A stretch of DNA of 64,000 nt from Bacteroidia bacterium (GTDB lineage Bacteria; Bacteroidota; Bacteroidia; AKYH767-A; OLB10), in contig JADLBQ010000056.1 in NCBI GenBank assembly GCA_020847635.1, positions 1 through 64,000 of the forward strand, read 5' to 3'. The translations under genes were made by a program, and so were the position numbers. This document shows, piece after piece, positions 48,350 through 55,952 of this stretch. Under the pieces are notes generated by a model that saw only the letters and a program-made list of their open reading frames with translations, did not search any database and was not told the DNA's origin. The number at the start of each line of letters is the position of its first letter. The stretch's first letter is position 1.

Positions 48350-49273
48350 TTAGTCTTTTAAGGTTTTTATAAAAGAAATAACGTAATCAATTTCTTCGTC
48401 TGTTAATGGTAAAGCAGGCATGAGAGCAGACTCAAAGCCAACAGTAATTTTCTTCTGGGGATCAAAAATAGATTCTCGGATGTATTCATCATTTACTGTA
48501 ACTGTTAGTTTATTGCCGTTCTCAGTTACCTGTTCTTCTTTACCATAAATGCCGTTCCATGCCGGAGCAATCAGGCTGCTCCCGTCTGTTTTGTGGCAGG
48601 CAGCACATCCTTTCAACGTGTAGATCTGTTCACCCAAAATGGCTTTTTCTTCTTCTGTCAGCGGTGCTGAAGATGACTTCTGAGGAAGCGGGTCCGGAGC
48701 TTTTTTCAGGATTTCGTAACCATAAAGCTTAAGGTCAGCATCCTGTTCAATTACCACAATCTTACCGATCATGGTATGGTGACCGATTCCGCAGAACTCA
48801 TTACAGATTATTTTGTATTCACCGGCTTCGGTTGGTTTAAACTCCAGCACATAATCATAAAAGGGATATACCTGAAAGTTCATGTTGACCGGCTGAATGG
48901 AAAACCCGTGAACTATGTCTCTTGAAGAAATATGAAATTTATAGGACTGGTCCTTTTCAAGAACCAGAACCGGGCTCCACCGCCACATCTCAGCCAGAAT
49001 AAAAACATCGCTGTTTGGCTGAGGACGAACAACAGGAATTCCATTATCAGAGCCTACCATGTTTTGCCGGATATAGGCTTCACTGAGTTTTGCAAATTCT
49101 GCTGTACTGGTTTTGTAAGTTGTGCTGGATGGATTTTGCTTCCCATAAACATGCCACATAATCATCCAGATAAACAGGATGATGCACAGAACAAGGGAAA
49201 TGGCCATCCACATTTTTTCATCTTTGGATACTTTGGTTTCGTACCATCCTTCTGCCGGTTGGAATAAGCTCAT
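48350..49273 (-). CDS. Oxidase subunit II with CuA and cytochrome c domains
   Basis: A 307-residue protein that receives electrons for subunit I. One N-terminal helix (about 22-44) anchors it. The CuA ligands are complete: His122, Cys157, Glu159, Cys161, His165 and Met168, with spacing as in ba3 oxidases. After a linker follows a cytochrome c domain with C223-x2-C226-H227 and the probable axial Met285. So donors such as a c-type cytochrome or the cupredoxin may feed it. It lies between the small subunit and subunit I. Confidence 0.93.
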   Translation of the reverse strand: MSLFQPAEGWYETKVSKDEKMWMAISLVLCIILFIWMIMWHVYGKQNPSSTTYKTSTAEFAKLSEAYIRQNMVGSDNGIPVVRPQPNSDVFILAEMWRWSPVLVLEKDQSYKFHISSRDIVHGFSIQPVNMNFQVYPFYDYVLEFKPTEAGEYKIICNEFCGIGHHTMIGKIVVIEQDADLKLYGYEILKKAPDPLPQKSSSAPLTEEEKAILGEQIYTLKGCAACHKTDGSSLIAPAWNGIYGKEEQVTENGNKLTVTVNDEYIRESIFDPQKKITVGFESALMPALPLTDEEIDYVISFIKTLKD

Positions 49274-49298
49274 AGTATAGGATTTTTGTGAATGATTA

Positions 49299-49484
49299 TT
49301 ATTTTATTAGTGTTTGCTTTAGTTCTTCAGGAATTGCCGGAAGATTTGATAATTCCATAACCCCCCATAAGAGATAGAAAATAGCATAAATGGTAATCCC
49401 AAGTGCCATTAATAGCATATAGTCGTCCATAATCATTCTCCCGAAAGTCATTTTCTTGTTTTCTGATTGTTGGTCGTTTTCCAT
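49299..49484 (-). CDS. Small membrane subunit of the oxidase
   Basis: A 61-residue protein with a charged N-terminus and one membrane helix (about 21-42). It is the first gene of the cluster and lies 25 bases before subunit II. Its size and place fit the tiny helix subunits (IIa-like) of ba3-type oxidases. Sequence similarity to a specific family cannot be claimed. Confidence 0.7.
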   Translation of the reverse strand: MENDQQSENKKMTFGRMIMDDYMLLMALGITIYAIFYLLWGVMELSNLPAIPEELKQTLIK

Positions 49485-49575
49485 ATTTCTAAGTGTTTAA
49501 GTGTTATGTAATTCGTGTTTATCAACTAACGGCCACAAAAATGACAGAATGATGACATTGCTCTGCCTTAAGTTA
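49485..49575 (-). promoter_or_regulatory. Promoter region of the oxidase cluster
   Basis: The 91 bases before the small-subunit gene. They hold a direct repeat, TGTCAT-N5-TGTCAT on the minus strand (49541-49557 on the plus strand), with an 11-base period. Its second copy overlaps CATTTTTG, a near match to the -7 box. A TTGAT half-site of the FNR type is downstream (minus strand, near 49520). None of these is proven. Confidence 0.35.
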
Positions 49576-50334
49576 TTAATTTGATGTACCATTAATTACG
49601 TTTTCGTATTTTTTTGAATAGGATTTCTGATTTTCACCGGTTGTATGGATACCGGCAATAAATTGCAGCTTTAATTGGTTGATGAAATTAAACTTCCTGC
49701 CATTGCAGTTTAGAAGTCCTTCTCTTTCAAAATCTTTCAGTGTTTTTGAGACTTGTTCTTTAGTTGTTCCCGTAAGATCAGCAATGTCCTGCCTGCTCAG
49801 ATCAATACTGAAAACAGTGCTGTTTTCTTCTTTCAGGTAAATAGCAACCAGCATCAATAATGCTTCAGCAATCTTTTCACGAACTTTTTTGTGGGCCAGG
49901 CTGATAGCACTTTGTCTGAGCTGGTTTAGTTCTACTAAAAACAGATTCCTAATTTGCCGCCTCAGTAACAGATTGCTTTGTGTGATATTGTCAAAAACCC
50001 GGTTGGGGACATAACAATAAATGACATCCGACAAAGCAGTTACGGTTCCGGGATGTCGGCTCTGCTCAGTATCCATACGGTAACCGAATACGGAACCGGT
50101 TCCTGAAATCCTGAACAGGTAGGGTTTGTTATTTCTCCCGGTTAACACTGTTTTCAGAACTCCTTTTTTAATAAAATAAATTCCTTCAACCGGATCTCCT
50201 TCAGTAACCAGCCGCTGGCCTCGCTGAAGGAGTTTAGTGAATTTAAAGGCACTGATAGTCATCAAGGTTGGTTCATCACAACTCTCAAGTACAGAGCAAC
50301 CTCGCGCTTTACAGGTTAAACAATCGTGCATCAT
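49576..50334 (-). CDS. Crp/Fnr-family regulator with four N-terminal cysteines
   Basis: A 252-residue transcription factor with a cyclic-nucleotide-binding-like sensor domain and a C-terminal winged helix (SRQDIADLTGTTKEQVSKTLK, about 180-200). The N-terminus has Cys5, Cys8, Cys13 and Cys19 in a pattern that could hold an iron-sulfur cluster, as in FNR-type sensors of oxygen or NO. Being next to and on the same strand as the oxidase cluster, it is the likely local regulator. Confidence 0.88.
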   Translation of the reverse strand: MMHDCLTCKARGCSVLESCDEPTLMTISAFKFTKLLQRGQRLVTEGDPVEGIYFIKKGVLKTVLTGRNNKPYLFRISGTGSVFGYRMDTEQSRHPGTVTALSDVIYCYVPNRVFDNITQSNLLLRRQIRNLFLVELNQLRQSAISLAHKKVREKIAEALLMLVAIYLKEENSTVFSIDLSRQDIADLTGTTKEQVSKTLKDFEREGLLNCNGRKFNFINQLKLQFIAGIHTTGENQKSYSKKYENVINGTSN

Positions 50335-50395
50335 CCTTCCAGGCCTTTTCAGAACGAGGGTAAATATTGGAATGACGAACCAATTCAGAAATGAC

Positions 50396-50408
50396 CTGAA
50401 TTATTCAG
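50396..50408. promoter_or_regulatory. Perfect inverted repeat upstream of the Crp/Fnr gene
   Basis: CTGAAT-T-ATTCAG, a 13-base perfect palindrome about 60 bases upstream of the regulator start. A further ATTCAG copy lies at 50383-50388. It could be an autoregulatory operator; no protein is known to bind it. Confidence 0.35.
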
Positions 50409-50495
50409 AAAACTGATTTAAGTCTTGTTTATTCCTGACTTCGTCCGAAAACGTTCAGCAAAACCACAATCAGAGCTTAAGCAGCAATTCAGAAG

Positions 50496-51059
50496 TTAAC
50501 TGTTTTGAGTCTGATCCTGGCTGACGATGTCAGCATAATCAAAACCGGCTCTGGCTAAAGTTCGCTTAGCTACTTCAAGTGCATAGCTTGCTTCATTAAA
50601 AGGATGAACCGGTACTTCAGTAGCTTTTCCCAGTTCTTCCAGCAGTGCTTCGGTTTCTCCGGCAGTAAGTTTTTCACAGATATCATACATGCCTCCGGGT
50701 TCCTCTTCCAGTAAGTCATGCTTTTCGAGGACATGACGGATTACTTTAATTACTTCTTCTGTAGGAGGAACGACCATCAGTGAAGTAATTGCCCCATGAT
50801 CAAGTTTGAGCCTAGCTGCTAATGGAATGGGTTGATTGCCATTGGCACGCTGAGCTGCCGGAAACAAAACCTTTTCTTCCATTTTTATATGCTTAAGTAA
50901 GCCGGTACGGAACTGATGGTAAAGTTCCGGATCCACAAAACCCGGAGTTGCAGTTGCCTTATCCAGCAGTGCCTCCAGCCGATGATGGTCTTCAGTAAAA
51001 AAAGTATAAAGCGACTTATTCAATTCTCTTTTTGTGTGAATGATGAATCCAGGCACCAA
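50496..51059 (-). CDS. Hemerythrin-domain protein
   Basis: A 187-residue four-helix bundle with a di-iron site. Ligand-type residues are visible: His in TEDHHRLEALL, His and Glu in LLKHIKMEEKVLFP, His in LDHGAI and His/Glu in LEKHDLLEEEPGG. Such proteins bind oxygen or NO or repair iron-sulfur clusters damaged by them (RIC/YtfE type). Its place beside the regulator and the oxidase cluster fits NO or oxygen stress. Confidence 0.9.
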   Translation of the reverse strand: MVPGFIIHTKRELNKSLYTFFTEDHHRLEALLDKATATPGFVDPELYHQFRTGLLKHIKMEEKVLFPAAQRANGNQPIPLAARLKLDHGAITSLMVVPPTEEVIKVIRHVLEKHDLLEEEPGGMYDICEKLTAGETEALLEELGKATEVPVHPFNEASYALEVAKRTLARAGFDYADIVSQDQTQNS

Positions 51060-51103
51060 AAATCATTAAAGAAAACTGATTAAAAAAATTTCAGAGCTGA
51101 AAT

Positions 51104-51445
51104 TTATTGCCCACTCTTCTCCATTTCATCAAATGCGATGTTTGCATGGGCATAAGCAGCTCCGGCACGCATTTCAGCAGCTACCCAGATTGCCTCCATA
51201 ATTTCCTGCCTGGATGCTCCTTTTTTTAAAGCCTGGGGAACGTGTGCACGAATGCAGTATGGACATTGCGTAACATGTGCAACAGCAACTGCAATTAGTT
51301 GTTTGGTCTTTTCATCCAGAACGCCTTCCTTGAAAACAGTTCGGCTGAATGTTCTCCAAGCTTCAATTTGCTTTGGAGCCAACTCGGCTTTCATTTTTGC
51401 AGTTTCAGCAGTAGCGGTTGCATATAAATCTTGATTGGTACTCAT
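51104..51445 (-). CDS. Carboxymuconolactone decarboxylase/AhpD-like protein
   Basis: A 113-residue helical protein of the AhpD/CMD superfamily. The CxxC...H motif is CPYCIRAH, as in alkylhydroperoxidase-type members, so a thiol-based peroxidase or reductase role is more likely than lactone decarboxylation. It lies on the same strand between the hemerythrin and OsmC-type genes, in a set of stress genes. Confidence 0.87.
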   Translation of the reverse strand: MSTNQDLYATATAETAKMKAELAPKQIEAWRTFSRTVFKEGVLDEKTKQLIAVAVAHVTQCPYCIRAHVPQALKKGASRQEIMEAIWVAAEMRAGAAYAHANIAFDEMEKSGQ

Positions 51446-51496
51446 AACAAGTTGAATTTTAGAATGGAAAGATAATAAAACCCCGGAACCGGGTTT

Positions 51497-51919
51497 TTAT
51501 TTTTCAAGAGTTGCATCCAGTGTAATCGGAAAGCTTAAAGCTTTGCTGATAGGGCAATTCTCTTTCGCAGCATGAGCACATTCCATAAACTTAGCCTGAT
51601 CAATTCCGGGAATTTTTGCTTTCAAAGTTAAATGAGAGCCGGTAAGCTGAAGTTTTCCGGGATCCATGCTAACCTCCGCATTGACCTGAATGGATGTTGG
51701 GGTAAATCCCGACTGACCCAGAATCAGGCTGAGTGCCATAGCAAAACATCCAGCATGTGAAGCTGCCAGCAGTTCGTCCGGGTTGGTTCCGCTTGCATCT
51801 TCAAATCTGGTTTTAAATGAGTACGGATGATTGTTCAGGACATTGCTTTTGGTCGTTAATGTTCCTTTTCCTTCTTTAATTGAGCCGCTCCAAACAGCTG
51901 ATGCATTATGTTTTTTCAT
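51497..51919 (-). CDS. OsmC-family peroxiredoxin-like protein
   Basis: A 140-residue OsmC/Ohr-fold protein that reduces organic hydroperoxides with two active-site cysteines. These are Cys in SHAGCFAMALS and Cys in ENCPISKAL. The spacing and the sequence around the first Cys fit the OsmC branch. It is 51 bases upstream of the AhpD-like gene on the same strand, and the two probably form one stress unit. Confidence 0.9.
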   Translation of the reverse strand: MKKHNASAVWSGSIKEGKGTLTTKSNVLNNHPYSFKTRFEDASGTNPDELLAASHAGCFAMALSLILGQSGFTPTSIQVNAEVSMDPGKLQLTGSHLTLKAKIPGIDQAKFMECAHAAKENCPISKALSFPITLDATLEK

Positions 51920-51946
51920 GGATTGTATTGATTAAATGATTTGTTA

Positions 51947-52723
51947 TTAATTCTTTTCTGCAATGATGGCAAACGAGATCAGGTGGTCTTCATATTTGGT
52001 AAACGTCTTTTTCATCTCGTTGATTCGCTGGCGGGCATGCGGATGGGTGATGATGTTGAAATAGATTCTAAAGGTTCTCAACAGCCCTTCATCAGCAATT
52101 ATCCGTTTTAGTTTGAGCAGGTCCATCGGGTTTTCTTCAACCATCCTGATTCGAAAGCCTTCCTTCTCGAGCAGTTCACACCATTCACTTCGGGTCAGTG
52201 GACGGGCATTTACTTTAATGGATTTGGCAAGGCTTTGCTGCACTTCATCTTTAACAGCCGGATCAAGATGATCTGGCATAAGTCCCAGCTCATGGATCCC
52301 GTAGAGTCCGCCCCGTTTTAAAATTCTGAATGCTTCTTTAATGATTTCCGACTTGCGGTGGTCGGGCTGCATGGTCAGCATGGCTTCTCCAATTACCTTA
52401 TTAGTTGATGCGTCCGGTAATCCGGTGTTTGCTGCACTGGTATTGACAATCTTATAGCCATTGGCAAAGATTTTCTTCTGCAGCCGTCCGGCAGCTTCCT
52501 CATTCAACTCAATTCCGGTATATTGCTTCGGGTGTTTTGCAAGCAGCAGCGAAGCCGTGAATCCCAACCCCGGGGCAAATTCAACTAAATGGTCTTCAGT
52601 CCCGATCTGCAGTCCTTCAACCAGCCGCATAGTTAGTTCTTTGCCGCCCGGCCGTAATACCCGTTTCCCCATCTTGGCCAGCAGCCAGTGACCTTGCTCA
52701 GTGTTCAGTGTTTTGTTACTCAT
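51947..52723 (-). CDS. Class I SAM-dependent methyltransferase
   Basis: A 258-residue Rossmann-fold methyltransferase. The SAM motif I is VEFAPGLGFTASLLL, motif II is TGIELNEEAAG, and a second acidic motif follows in GEAMLTMQPDHRK. No clear signature tells the acceptor. It lies 27 bases upstream of the OsmC-type gene on the same strand. Confidence 0.85.
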   Translation of the reverse strand: MSNKTLNTEQGHWLLAKMGKRVLRPGGKELTMRLVEGLQIGTEDHLVEFAPGLGFTASLLLAKHPKQYTGIELNEEAAGRLQKKIFANGYKIVNTSAANTGLPDASTNKVIGEAMLTMQPDHRKSEIIKEAFRILKRGGLYGIHELGLMPDHLDPAVKDEVQQSLAKSIKVNARPLTRSEWCELLEKEGFRIRMVEENPMDLLKLKRIIADEGLLRTFRIYFNIITHPHARQRINEMKKTFTKYEDHLISFAIIAEKN

Positions 52724-53117
52724 TATAAATTTCGGTTTTTGTAATCAGGAGTTAAAAATATCCTTGTTTAGAATGATTCAAAATTAACTAATTTTCAATT
52801 GTTAGCCAGGATAGAAGGGAAAATTAATTTGATAAAAGGCAACTGGCTGATATAGAGGGAGTCAGAATGGGCAGAACAGCGTTATTCAATCTTTGGTATC
52901 CGGCAGGCTGGAATCAGGCATCAAAGTAAAACCTGTTCTTGGCAATCAGCATGCAAGGCCATTGTTGACTGTCTGCATTGCAATACACGATGTTCTTCTG
53001 CTGACTTGGGTTTAAGGTTAAGTATTTCTCTTAAAAAAATTTTTTGAACTGCACATCTGAAATTCTCTTTTTGGAAGAAACTTTTTCGGCAAGTCAATTT
53101 TCCTTCCATCCAACTCC
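52724..53117. other. Intergenic stretch without convincing gene
   Basis: About 390 bases before the methyltransferase. One open frame of 62 codons on the minus strand has no recognisable family and a poor composition. Most likely it is leftover sequence from the decay of the neighbouring HNH gene. Confidence 0.45.
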
Positions 53118-53796
53118 TTAAATTATGTTATCAAAATATAGCTGGTGTGATTTTTCTTTTAACACACTTGAAATATAAATTTTGTAACTACTTACAATGC
53201 TTATATAACCTTTATTAAAACATGTATCAAACAAAGGTGAAAGTCTAATTCCATTCTGGGGGTTTAACCGTTCTGCTTCATGGTCTGACCAAGGTAAAAT
53301 ATGATTTGCAATTAAAAGTTCCGGAATGTTAATTCCGCTGACAGCACATTTATTTGAATAATTCATAAGAACGATTTGCCTGAAGACATCCAGGTTCACT
53401 CGTGTTTTTATTTCACGGATTTTTATTTTACCTGTTAAGTGATCAGTTCCTTTTAAAATGTCTTTGAATTTTGTTTCAATGGTTTTATGCTGAAACGCTG
53501 CTAGAATCTGTTCACTTTTAGAGAAGAATGCTTCTTTGTCATTGACGAACTCATTCTAAATTAGGTTCCACATACCTTTTTCCTCCAGGTAGGCCAATTT
53601 TTCATCTTTACTAATAAAAGGGGTACACACTTGCAAAATTGCTTAACCGCATGGTCACTGAACCGTGAGTTCTGCCAATGATTTTTGAGAGTTAAATTAT
53701 TTCTTTTGTGCGATGATAAATTTTGTCTAACGGCAATTTGAGATAAAGTTTAAGTGCAACAATCAACTCCTCCCGTGACCTAATATTTTTATTCAT
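53118..53796 (-). pseudogene. HNH endonuclease pseudogene
   Basis: A broken member of the HNH restriction-type endonuclease family. The N-terminus (minus strand) reads MNKNIRSREELIVALKLYLK and runs to a TAA at 53692-53694. Reading on in frame gives LSKIIGRTHGSVTMRLSNFA and then a stop; after a frameshift comes DEKLAYLEEKGMWN, a TAG at 53556-53558, and NEFVNDKEAFF. The final 93 residues hold the HNH core, with AVSGINIPELLIANHILPWS and RLNPQNGIRLSPLFD. Two nonsense codons and a shift make it non-functional. Confidence 0.85.
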
Positions 53797-54066
53797 GCCG
53801 TTTGAATTTTAACATAGCCAGTCCTTTCTCGATCAACAGCCTGTTATAGTTTTTGGTACTGCAAAGTAGTTACAATCTTCATATCCATGCCAGAAGCAGC
53901 TGTGAATAAACAAAACGGTTTTTAGTTTTGGGAAAACCAGGTCAGGTTTACCCGGAAGTTATACGCAACCCCTGGCGACACTACAAGCTTAAACTGATGA
54001 ATAAAAAATAAACACCCTCACTTATTATTCATTTTTATTTTCGTCATTTGTTCAAAAATAAATACC
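53797..54066. other. Spacer before the AT-rich cassette
   Basis: No gene seen. It contains the GTTATACGCAACCCC sequence at 53958-53972 that has an inverted partner beyond the cassette (see findings). Confidence 0.45.
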
Positions 54067-54645
54067 ATGTCTGATTGTAACTGTTCATCCTGCAACCCGT
54101 GTCACAACTTTAGCACAAGGTCTAATACTGCTGTCACAAGTAGCGATAAGGATTTATCCAACTTCCTTGCGTCCGAAGATTATGCAGCATACACTGCGAA
54201 TTTTTCAGCCGGAATTATTAAAGGAGAGGAACGCTTGTTAACATTTAACAACACAACTCTTCAAGCATTATGGCTTCCGACAATAATGAGCGATGGTGAA
54301 AAGCAAGTTCTTTTCACTTACTATAAATTAGGCACAACCGATTATCTCACTTTCGTTGTTAATAGCAGAGGAGATTTTACTAATTTATTGGATATGTCTG
54401 GTACTTGGAATTTGTGGTTCCCTGATAAAACCAGTATACTAACTGCGACCTTTGCAAAAAGTGCATGGACTTCTGAAACAGTTAGCTCAACAGGCGTTAC
54501 TCCTGAACAGAGAAGTATCGTTGATTGTATTATTCAAACAGTAAACAGTTTGGGATTAGGATCTGCAATTGCTTGTGCATTCGATCCTGAAGCTTGTCTT
54601 CTTGCAATTGCAATTGATTGTGCTTGGGAACATCTAATAGCTTAA
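54067..54645 (+). CDS. Hypothetical protein with cysteine-rich N-terminus
   Basis: A 192-residue protein of unknown function. The first 12 residues hold four cysteines (CNCSSCNPC), and the C-terminal 25 residues are hydrophobic with three more cysteines (ACAFDPEACLLAIAIDC). There is no signal peptide. The middle has no motif I recognise. It lies four bases before a small membrane protein on the same strand, and both genes look more AT-rich than the neighbouring core genes. The two could work as a pair. Confidence 0.6.
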   Translation: MSDCNCSSCNPCHNFSTRSNTAVTSSDKDLSNFLASEDYAAYTANFSAGIIKGEERLLTFNNTTLQALWLPTIMSDGEKQVLFTYYKLGTTDYLTFVVNSRGDFTNLLDMSGTWNLWFPDKTSILTATFAKSAWTSETVSSTGVTPEQRSIVDCIIQTVNSLGLGSAIACAFDPEACLLAIAIDCAWEHLIA

Positions 54646-54649
54646 TAAA

Positions 54650-54838
54650 ATGGTTAAGAAATATTACGAGCAATTATTTATTCTCTTATGCTGTGTTGTT
54701 ATTTTAATTTTTTTATTTGAGATTTTTAAATCAGGGTTTGCAAATATCCGAATGTATCAAGTTATTTTGCTTGGAGTCCTTGCGGTTTCTTTAGTAGATA
54801 GACTTAGAACATTTCTTAAAACTAAAAAAAAACAGTAA
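54650..54838 (+). CDS. Small membrane protein of unknown function
   Basis: A 62-residue protein with two hydrophobic helices (about 9-28 and 34-50) and a lysine-rich end. It begins four bases after the stop of the cysteine-rich gene, so they are co-translated. Size and topology recall immunity or holin-like small proteins, but no family match is claimed. Confidence 0.55.
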   Translation: MVKKYYEQLFILLCCVVILIFLFEIFKSGFANIRMYQVILLGVLAVSLVDRLRTFLKTKKKQ

Positions 54839-55527
54839 GTTTTTTTACTTTTTTGTACGGGGTGGTTGTAAAACCAACATCAAAAATAAGTTTCTAATTA
54901 GTTTATCGGTTCATGATTTGTCGGAATAGCCGGGTGATGCGCATAACATAAAGTTTAAACTTCGTTTAGCCCTTCTTCGTTTAGAGTTGTGCAGTGTATA
55001 ACACAACCCATGCTAGTGGAGGAATTTTCTAACTAGGATATCCAGCCGGGTATCCTTACCTTTGATTGGGCTCATGTAAAAATTCTTGTCTTTTTATCGT
55101 GAACATCGGACATACCACGAAGTTAATAAAGGAGATAAGAGACAACTTACTGGTTTTTTGGTTTCTGCCGGCTTTTGTAGTTGTGCAGCTATACCCTGTT
55201 TCTTTAAAAAAGGGGTCATTAATGAATTCAAGCAATTGTATCGGCAAGCTGGAATGGAAAGACCAGGGCAGTAGTTATGGAAAACTGCGAATCAGCCCAG
55301 CAGGTAATCAGCGAGGCTGATCTGCGAGCTAAAAAAATATGGATTTTTAATAAATCGGGTTTATGTCCAGGTAACTGAAAATCAGCCTCCCTATTCGATT
55401 TCAATCGACTTTAAACGGATATACTCATAAGTATCCGAAAAAATTCCGACTTGTTCAAAGCAACCCCTACACTTTTGCAATCGAAATTTTAATCGTCACA
55501 ATTCAAACATCTAAAAACAAAAAAATC
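54839..55527. other. Intergenic stretch between cassette and ssb
   Basis: About 0.69 kb. Overlapping frames around 55066-55320 show no family features. The stretch contains the 3' inverted partner (54932-54947), a perfect AAGTTTAAACTT palindrome (54951-54962), and a GTTGTG...CACAAC hairpin near 54985-55008, so it is rich in symmetric sequence. Before ssb there is a TACACTTTTGC that resembles a -7 box (55468-55478). Confidence 0.45.
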
Positions 55528-55869
55528 ATGAACACATTAAAAAACAGCGTTCGCCTGATTGGCAACATTGGACAGGAACCCGAAGTTAAAGAATTTGAAC
55601 CCGGGAAGAAGGTAGCCCGATTCTCGCTGGCAACCAACGAGCAGTACACCAATGCAAAAGGTGAAAAGGTAACGGAAACCAACTGGCATAGTTGCGTAGC
55701 CTGGAACAAGACGGCAGAAATCATTGAAAATTTTCTGAATAAGGGCAGTGAAATAGCCGTTGAAGGCCGTCTTACTTCACGCAGCTACACCGGTAAGGAA
55801 GGGGATAAGAAGTACGTTACTGAAGTAGTGGTGAATGAACTGCTGATGCTGGGTAAGAAAAGCAACTGA
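55528..55869 (+). CDS. ssb: Single-stranded DNA-binding protein
   Basis: A 113-residue OB-fold protein that coats single-stranded DNA. The family pattern is visible: NSVRLIGNIGQEPEVKEF, KKVARFSLATNEQYT, TNWHSCVAWNKTAE and EGRLTSRSYT. The acidic C-terminal tail of E. coli-type SSB is missing, so it is a short form; Bacteroidota often carry several ssb copies. It stands alone and ends at a clear terminator. Confidence 0.92.
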   Translation: MNTLKNSVRLIGNIGQEPEVKEFEPGKKVARFSLATNEQYTNAKGEKVTETNWHSCVAWNKTAEIIENFLNKGSEIAVEGRLTSRSYTGKEGDKKYVTEVVVNELLMLGKKSN

Positions 55870-55890
55870 TTACAGTTTCGCCCTGATAGA

Positions 55891-55919
55891 AAATCCCGCA
55901 TCAGTGCGGGATTTTTTTT
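55891..55919 (+). terminator. Rho-independent terminator of ssb
   Basis: AAATCCCGCA pairs perfectly with TGCGGGATTT (ten bases, loop TCAG) and runs into a T-tract of eight. It lies 21 bases after the ssb stop. Confidence 0.88.
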
Positions 55920-55952
55920 AATTTTCAATTTGAATTCCTGAAGCCGGGGTAA

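Noticed and set aside
52921-53109. 62-codon frame downstream of the HNH pseudogene
   Set aside because: It does not continue the HNH reading frame and has no family features.
54932-55030. Integron-type attC site after the cassette
   Set aside because: Some symmetric pieces (GTTGTG...CACAAC, AAGTTTAAACTT) are present, but the core GTTRRRY/RYYYAAC pair and simple/double site order of attC were not found.
55066-55320. Short frames between the cassette and ssb
   Set aside because: Two frames overlap in different phases and neither has a ribosome-binding site or domain; probably chance.
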